Source: Saprospiraceae bacterium (GTDB taxonomy: Bacteria > Bacteroidota > Bacteroidia > Chitinophagales > Saprospiraceae). Taken from it: a stretch of 18,947 nucleotides of DNA. The stretch covers positions 1 through 18,947 of the forward strand of contig JACMLK010000383.1 of NCBI GenBank assembly GCA_014379665.1, read 5' to 3'. Below, one piece after another: positions 15,459 through 18,947 of this stretch. The first letter of the stretch is position 1; each line of letters starts with the position of its first letter. The notes under the pieces were generated by a model that was not told the origin of the DNA, searched no databases, and was given only the letters and a program-made list of their open reading frames with translations. Made by a program: the position numbers and the translations under genes.

Positions 15459-16038
15459 CACAGCCGTTCAAGTTAACTTACCCTTAGTTGGTGTTGTTTT
15501 GATAGGAGGTAAAAGCCAAAGAATGGGTTCGGACAAGTCGCAACTTCTTTGTGCCAACACAACTCTTTACCAAAATGCTGCGAATAAACTGAGTCCTTTT
15601 TGCACGGATATTTACCTGTCTGTCAACAAGGTGCAAGCTTTAGAGAACACTTACGAATTTCCTTTGATCATAGACAAATATGATGACCAAGGCCCGATTG
15701 CGGGACTCCTAACCTGTTTGGAAACATTGCAAACACCAGTTTTATTCATAGCCTGCGACCTTCCTTTTATCCGTGATAAGGATATTGTCGATTTACTGGC
15801 AAATAGAAATAGTGCCCAATGGTGTACTATGTTTTATAACCGATCATTATCTGTTTACGAGGTCTTACTTTCAGTGTGGGAACCATCTTCGTATAAACAT
15901 CTTTTAGAATATTATAAAAAAGGCGGTCGGTCACTCCAAAAATTTCTGTCTAGGTGGAATATTTACAAAACAGATGTTCCTGATGAAAATTATTTTAAGA
16001 ATATAAATACCCTGAAAGAATGGGAAGCGATATTATAA
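15427..16038 (+). CDS. mobA: Molybdenum cofactor guanylyltransferase MobA
   Basis: 203-residue MobA: it adds GMP to molybdopterin to form the bis-MGD cofactor used by formate dehydrogenase and related enzymes. The GTP-binding loop is VLIGGKSQRMGSDKSQL (24-40), the standard GGxSxRMGxDK pattern. A second motif, ACDLPFI, carries the Mg-binding Asp, and GPIAGLLTCLE is also typical. The C-terminal third is short, as in several Bacteroidota. The region corresponding to E. coli PLCAxY reads SVYEVLLSVWEP, so that motif is loose. Its first 32 bases lie inside fdhD, in a different frame, and no better start is available. It ends nine bases before the stop of the convergent OmpA-family gene. Confidence 0.9.
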   Translation: MQEKIFSNLTDTAVQVNLPLVGVVLIGGKSQRMGSDKSQLLCANTTLYQNAANKLSPFCTDIYLSVNKVQALENTYEFPLIIDKYDDQGPIAGLLTCLETLQTPVLFIACDLPFIRDKDIVDLLANRNSAQWCTMFYNRSLSVYEVLLSVWEPSSYKHLLEYYKKGGRSLQKFLSRWNIYKTDVPDENYFKNINTLKEWEAIL

Positions 16039-16047
16039 AATATAGTT

Positions 16048-17742
16048 TTATTGCGAAATAATCCTGATCTCTACTCTCCTGTTTCTGCTCTTATTGGCTT
16101 CGGTGTCGTTAGAGGCAAGTGGTCGGGTATCACCATAACCAATCGTGTCAATCCGGAAGGGCGGAACTCCGCGTTCTGTGAGTAAAGTTTTGATTGCTTC
16201 GGCGCGTTGTTCTGAAAGTATTCTAAGTGCATCTTTGTCACCAACATTATCTGTATGGCCGACTATCTGAATATATAATTTTTTTCTTGACAAAAGAACT
16301 TCAGCCAGCTTATTGATAGAGGGATAAGATTCGGGTAGCACTACCGGTTTTGTCCGCTCAAAATATATATTATTAAGCATGATGGCATTATTCAGATCAA
16401 GTTCAGTGATGATTTCTTTTTGTAATATAACCGGTTCGGTTATTACATGCTCTTTTCTAATATAATTACCGTCAGCATACATGACCAGTTCAAAAGTAAA
16501 CTTGTTAATTCCAGCATCAGATAGTTCCTGTGGGTCAATTATAATTTCTTCGCTTGCAAAGTTCCTGTTAACAGCTTTGAAAGCTATGGGTTTATTTTCA
16601 AAAAATTTATACCCGCAAACGCCATCTTTTGATCTGAAAAAGCCTTCTCTTTTGTCGGTGTATGCATCACCCCAATAAAGTTCTCCGGTAGTTTTTTTAC
16701 CAGTTTCCCCATTAATTATATGAATCGTTAACATCAGTTCACCGGACAATTTTCCACGAATCAGTTTAGCTTTAAAAATATCGCTTGTCCCGTCTCTGTT
16801 GGATGTAAAATAAATAGCATTATTATCCTTTTTAACATGAGGATGTGAATCATGAAATGGAGAATTTACCGGAGGGTTCAGTTTTTCGGGAGTGCTCCAT
16901 TCGGTAAAAGTAAAGTCTTTTCTGTCTGAAAAATAAATGTCTTTACCACCATACCCTCCAGGTCGATCCGATGTAAAATAGAGTCTTTTGCTATCATGAG
17001 TAAGCATTGGAGTGGATTCTCTGAATGCTGTATTTATTCCTTTGCCCATAGTGATAGGTTGGCTATATTTATGCTGACCCAAATGAAAAGATACAAACAA
17101 ATCCATATTTTCAAAGGTATCTGTTTGTTGCATTGCCAGAATCAATACGGAAGAATCAAGGCTTGATGTGATATTTACATCATTGCTTTTTGTTATGAAG
17201 TTTTTGATTTCCAATGGTTTGGGGAAGGTAAAGTCAATATTAAGTTTTGAGGTAATTGAAAATCCCCGATCAATGCCTCCACGAGGATCAAACTGATTTA
17301 TGACCACATATGAATTTCCTTCACCGAAATTAGAACAAATACTATTGGGAAGTACGTCGTTAATGGGATATCCGGGATGAAAAATCCCCTGTGCTTCATC
17401 TTTTACTAATTTTGTATACCAAATATCCTGATTATAGGATGACGACAATGGATCACTTATTGGTTTGGAAGCGATTTGTCCGAACACATATAAGAGTTTT
17501 TTTTTGTATCCTGCTTCATCCAAAGTAAGGAACACATCAAAACTGTCTATGTAAAGCGTTTTTTCACAAAACGGATCTGCTACCCTTGTAAAAAATAATA
17601 AGGATTCATCGAAAGAAACTACAGGACATATTTCATCAAGGTAATCAGTATTTACAGGATAATCAATTTTTTTTAGGCTGTGTTGAGAAAACCCCTGACC
17701 TGATAACGGTATAAAAAAAAGCAATAGATAATATTTTATCAA
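16048..17742 (-). CDS. PD40-repeat and OmpA-domain outer-membrane protein (TTG start)
   Basis: 564-residue secreted protein. The signal sequence MIKYYLLLFFIPLSGQGFSQ is followed by WD40-like PD40 repeats (examples RLYFTSDRPGGYGGKDIYFS at about 260 and AIYFTSNRDGTSDIFKA at about 310), a beta region, and an OmpA C-terminal domain (about 450-564). The peptidoglycan-binding Asp498 (GHTDN) and Arg556 (NRRVEI) are kept, so it should tie the outer membrane to the cell wall. Many Bacteroidota use such proteins beside secretion or gliding systems, but no such genes are near. The only usable start is TTG at 17742, because TAA is in frame at 17749-17751. An ATG two codons long overlaps it, which is odd and is discussed as a finding. 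It has a good promoter upstream. Confidence 0.88.
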   Translation of the reverse strand: MIKYYLLLFFIPLSGQGFSQHSLKKIDYPVNTDYLDEICPVVSFDESLLFFTRVADPFCEKTLYIDSFDVFLTLDEAGYKKKLLYVFGQIASKPISDPLSSSYNQDIWYTKLVKDEAQGIFHPGYPINDVLPNSICSNFGEGNSYVVINQFDPRGGIDRGFSITSKLNIDFTFPKPLEIKNFITKSNDVNITSSLDSSVLILAMQQTDTFENMDLFVSFHLGQHKYSQPITMGKGINTAFRESTPMLTHDSKRLYFTSDRPGGYGGKDIYFSDRKDFTFTEWSTPEKLNPPVNSPFHDSHPHVKKDNNAIYFTSNRDGTSDIFKAKLIRGKLSGELMLTIHIINGETGKKTTGELYWGDAYTDKREGFFRSKDGVCGYKFFENKPIAFKAVNRNFASEEIIIDPQELSDAGINKFTFELVMYADGNYIRKEHVITEPVILQKEIITELDLNNAIMLNNIYFERTKPVVLPESYPSINKLAEVLLSRKKLYIQIVGHTDNVGDKDALRILSEQRAEAIKTLLTERGVPPFRIDTIGYGDTRPLASNDTEANKSRNRRVEIRIISQ

Positions 17743-17764
17743 CGCATGTTAAATTAAATAAATG

Positions 17765-17796
17765 CAAATATATCTCTTATGTTAATGATATTCAAA
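17765..17796 (-). promoter_or_regulatory. Promoter of the PD40/OmpA gene
   Basis: On the minus strand TTTG (17796-17793) is followed after 20 bases by TATATTTG (17772-17765), a textbook Bacteroidota promoter: -33 TTTG, 20 base spacer, -7 TAnnTTTG. The expected start of transcription is about 16 bases before the TTG codon. Confidence 0.6.
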
Positions 17797-17820
17797 ATAG
17801 ATAACTAATTCTGTACTTTT

Positions 17821-17828
17821 TACGTTTG
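17821..17828 (+). promoter_or_regulatory. Candidate -7 promoter box for DUF4294-mvaD
   Basis: TACGTTTG is an exact TAnnTTTG match, 21 bases before the ATG at 17850. No clear TTG is seen 17-23 bases upstream. It is placed back to back with the OmpA promoter in a 107-base divergent gap. Confidence 0.4.
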
Positions 17829-17849
17829 GAATTAAGATAAAAAAATATA

Positions 17850-18524
17850 ATGTACAGATTCATATTATTTATAATCTCTATTCTGGCCACTTCAGTGACC
17901 GCTCAAAAACCCATTTTAGATCAGAAGGGTACGGAGACCAAAATCACACTGGAAGGAAGGGTGTATTCTGCTATAGTAACTGAATCAGGTGATACATTGA
18001 TTCTGGCTGACCTTGACAATGTAAGCATCACTGCACTCAGAACTTTCAGCAATGATGATGAATACAGAAAATATATGCGTTTCAGAAATTATGCGCTCAA
18101 AGTATATCCTTATGCTAAAGAAGCCATCAGGATATTCAGAGAACTTGAGTACGCATCAAATCACATGAGCAAAAAAGAAAGAAAAAAGAAAATCAGCGAA
18201 TTGGAAGATCAATTGACGAAGGAATTTGAAGAACCACTGACAAATCTTACAAAACTCCAGGGAAAAATCATGATCAAAATGATAGAAAAAGAAACAGGTG
18301 AGCCAATTTACAATATGGTAAAGGGGGTTAAAGGTGGTTTCAAAGCATTTTACTGGAATGCATTTTCGAAACTGTACAGTTACGATCTGAAAGAAGGGTA
18401 CACACATGGTCAGTATCCTGTTCTTGATGCTGTTCTTCAGGACTTTGATGTTTCTTACCGAATAGAAAATGAGACTAGCCTCAAGTACATTAAAATTAAT
18501 AGAAATACCCCATTAAATGAATAA
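17850..18524 (+). CDS. DUF4294-family secreted protein
   Basis: 224-residue protein with a signal peptide (MYRFILFIISILATSVTAQ). It matches DUF4294, a Bacteroidota family without assigned function. Visible family blocks are YRKYMRFRNYALKVYPYAKE, a basic helical stretch (MSKKERKKKISELEDQLTKE) that could be coiled, then LTKLQGKIMIKMIEKETGEP and FKAFYWNAFSKLYSYDLKEG. Length is normal. Its stop overlaps the start of mvaD by eight bases, so the two are translationally coupled. The family name is fairly sure; the function is open. Confidence 0.85.
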   Translation: MYRFILFIISILATSVTAQKPILDQKGTETKITLEGRVYSAIVTESGDTLILADLDNVSITALRTFSNDDEYRKYMRFRNYALKVYPYAKEAIRIFRELEYASNHMSKKERKKKISELEDQLTKEFEEPLTNLTKLQGKIMIKMIEKETGEPIYNMVKGVKGGFKAFYWNAFSKLYSYDLKEGYTHGQYPVLDAVLQDFDVSYRIENETSLKYIKINRNTPLNE

Positions 18525-18947
18525 AACAGGCTGGCAGAGTCCTTCAAATATTGCAATTATTAAGTATTGGGGAAAACATGGAAGACAATTGCCCAATAAT
18601 CCTTCGGTGAGTTTTACATTGACCACTGCAGCCACACAGACATGCATTGAATGGACCGACTTCAACAAATTTGGTCGTGTAGAACTGACTTTTACATTGG
18701 AAGGAAAAGAAAACCCTGGTTTTTCAGCACGAATTGAGAAATTTCTTGATAGTCTGGTGGATGAATATTTCCCCTTCCTGAAAGAAGTTTCGCTTCAGAT
18801 TGATAGCAGTAATTCTTTCCCACATAGCAGTGGAATTGCCTCATCAGCCTCCGGAATGTCAGCCCTTGCGTTATGTTTATGTGATATTGAGCAAAAGTTA
18901 AATGGAGAAAAAAATGACAATTCCGCATTTATCAGAAAGGCATCCAT
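18517..18947 (+). CDS. mvaD: Diphosphomevalonate decarboxylase (3' partial)
   Basis: First 143 codons of MvaD, open to the window edge. The enzyme uses ATP to convert mevalonate 5-diphosphate to isopentenyl diphosphate, the last step of the classical mevalonate pathway. The N-terminal block SPSNIAIIKYWGKH (8-21) with the following NNPSVSFTL is specific to this enzyme. The GHMP kinase-type phosphate loop is SFPHSSGIASSASGMSALAL (100-119). The start at 18517 lies eight bases before the end of DUF4294. This implies a mevalonate route for isoprenoids, which would supply substrate for the UbiA enzyme elsewhere in the window. The C-terminal half, including the catalytic Asp, is outside. Confidence 0.94.
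   Translation, partial: MNKTGWQSPSNIAIIKYWGKHGRQLPNNPSVSFTLTTAATQTCIEWTDFNKFGRVELTFTLEGKENPGFSARIEKFLDSLVDEYFPFLKEVSLQIDSSNSFPHSSGIASSASGMSALALCLCDIEQKLNGEKNDNSAFIRKAS

Noticed and set aside
16035..16051. A/T-only hairpin (ATAAAA and TTTTAT) holding the stop codons of mobA and the OmpA gene, as a shared terminator
   Set aside because: The stem is six A/T pairs only, too weak to call, although the position between convergent genes is right.

Overview
The window is AT-rich bacterial DNA that looks like Bacteroidota, plausibly a Saprospiraceae-like lineage (phylum fairly sure, family a guess). The signs are -7 boxes of the form TAnnTTTG, some with a TTG about 20 bases upstream; Bacteroidota-type lipoprotein signals; families typical of the phylum (DUF4294, DUF7009, an LVIVD-repeat lipoprotein, a PD40/OmpA outer-membrane protein); a mevalonate-pathway gene; and no consistent Shine-Dalgarno sequences.

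Layout. (1) From 1 to 3284 on + lies the 3' part of a SWIM/SNF2 helicase gene whose start is outside the window. (2) From 3285 to 3750, between convergent genes, sits a tandem array of six 68-69 bp units, each able to form two hairpins. (3) From 3751 to 6615 on - is a tightly packed putative operon of small proteins: four SRPBCC (START-like) proteins, one PhnB-type VOC protein, one YdhG-like DUF1801 protein, and a 50-codon remnant of a second DUF1801 gene that is not obvious in a simple ORF scan. (4) From 6742 to 12008, still on -, are a DinB-cupin fusion, a small lipoprotein, odhB (2-oxoglutarate dehydrogenase E2), dapD (lysine/diaminopimelate synthesis), a PAP2-like membrane protein and a UbiA prenyltransferase. 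(5) From 12181 to 14159 on + is a translationally coupled pair: an LVIVD beta-propeller lipoprotein and a putative outer-membrane barrel. (6) From 14279 to 16038 on + is a compact molybdenum-cofactor operon, DUF7009-fdhD-mobA, behind a good promoter. (7) From 16048 to 17742 on - is a PD40/OmpA protein. (8) From 17850 on + are DUF4294 and the start of mvaD, which runs off the right edge.

The genes form several independent functional groups. Core metabolism: odhB in the TCA cycle, dapD in lysine and peptidoglycan precursors, mvaD in isoprenoids. The UbiA enzyme would use isoprenoid diphosphates. DUF7009-fdhD-mobA matures molybdenum enzymes such as formate dehydrogenase. The envelope set is two lipoproteins, a barrel and the OmpA protein. 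The SRPBCC/VOC/DUF1801 cluster consists of small ligand-binding folds with no known shared pathway. No rRNA, tRNA, CRISPR array, prophage or transposase gene is visible.

Most worth a second look: the structured 68 bp repeat array with a compensatory stem change in its outlying copy, the SRPBCC-rich operon with the DUF1801 remnant, the DinB-cupin fusion with a leader of alternative hairpins, and the unusual start of the OmpA-family gene.
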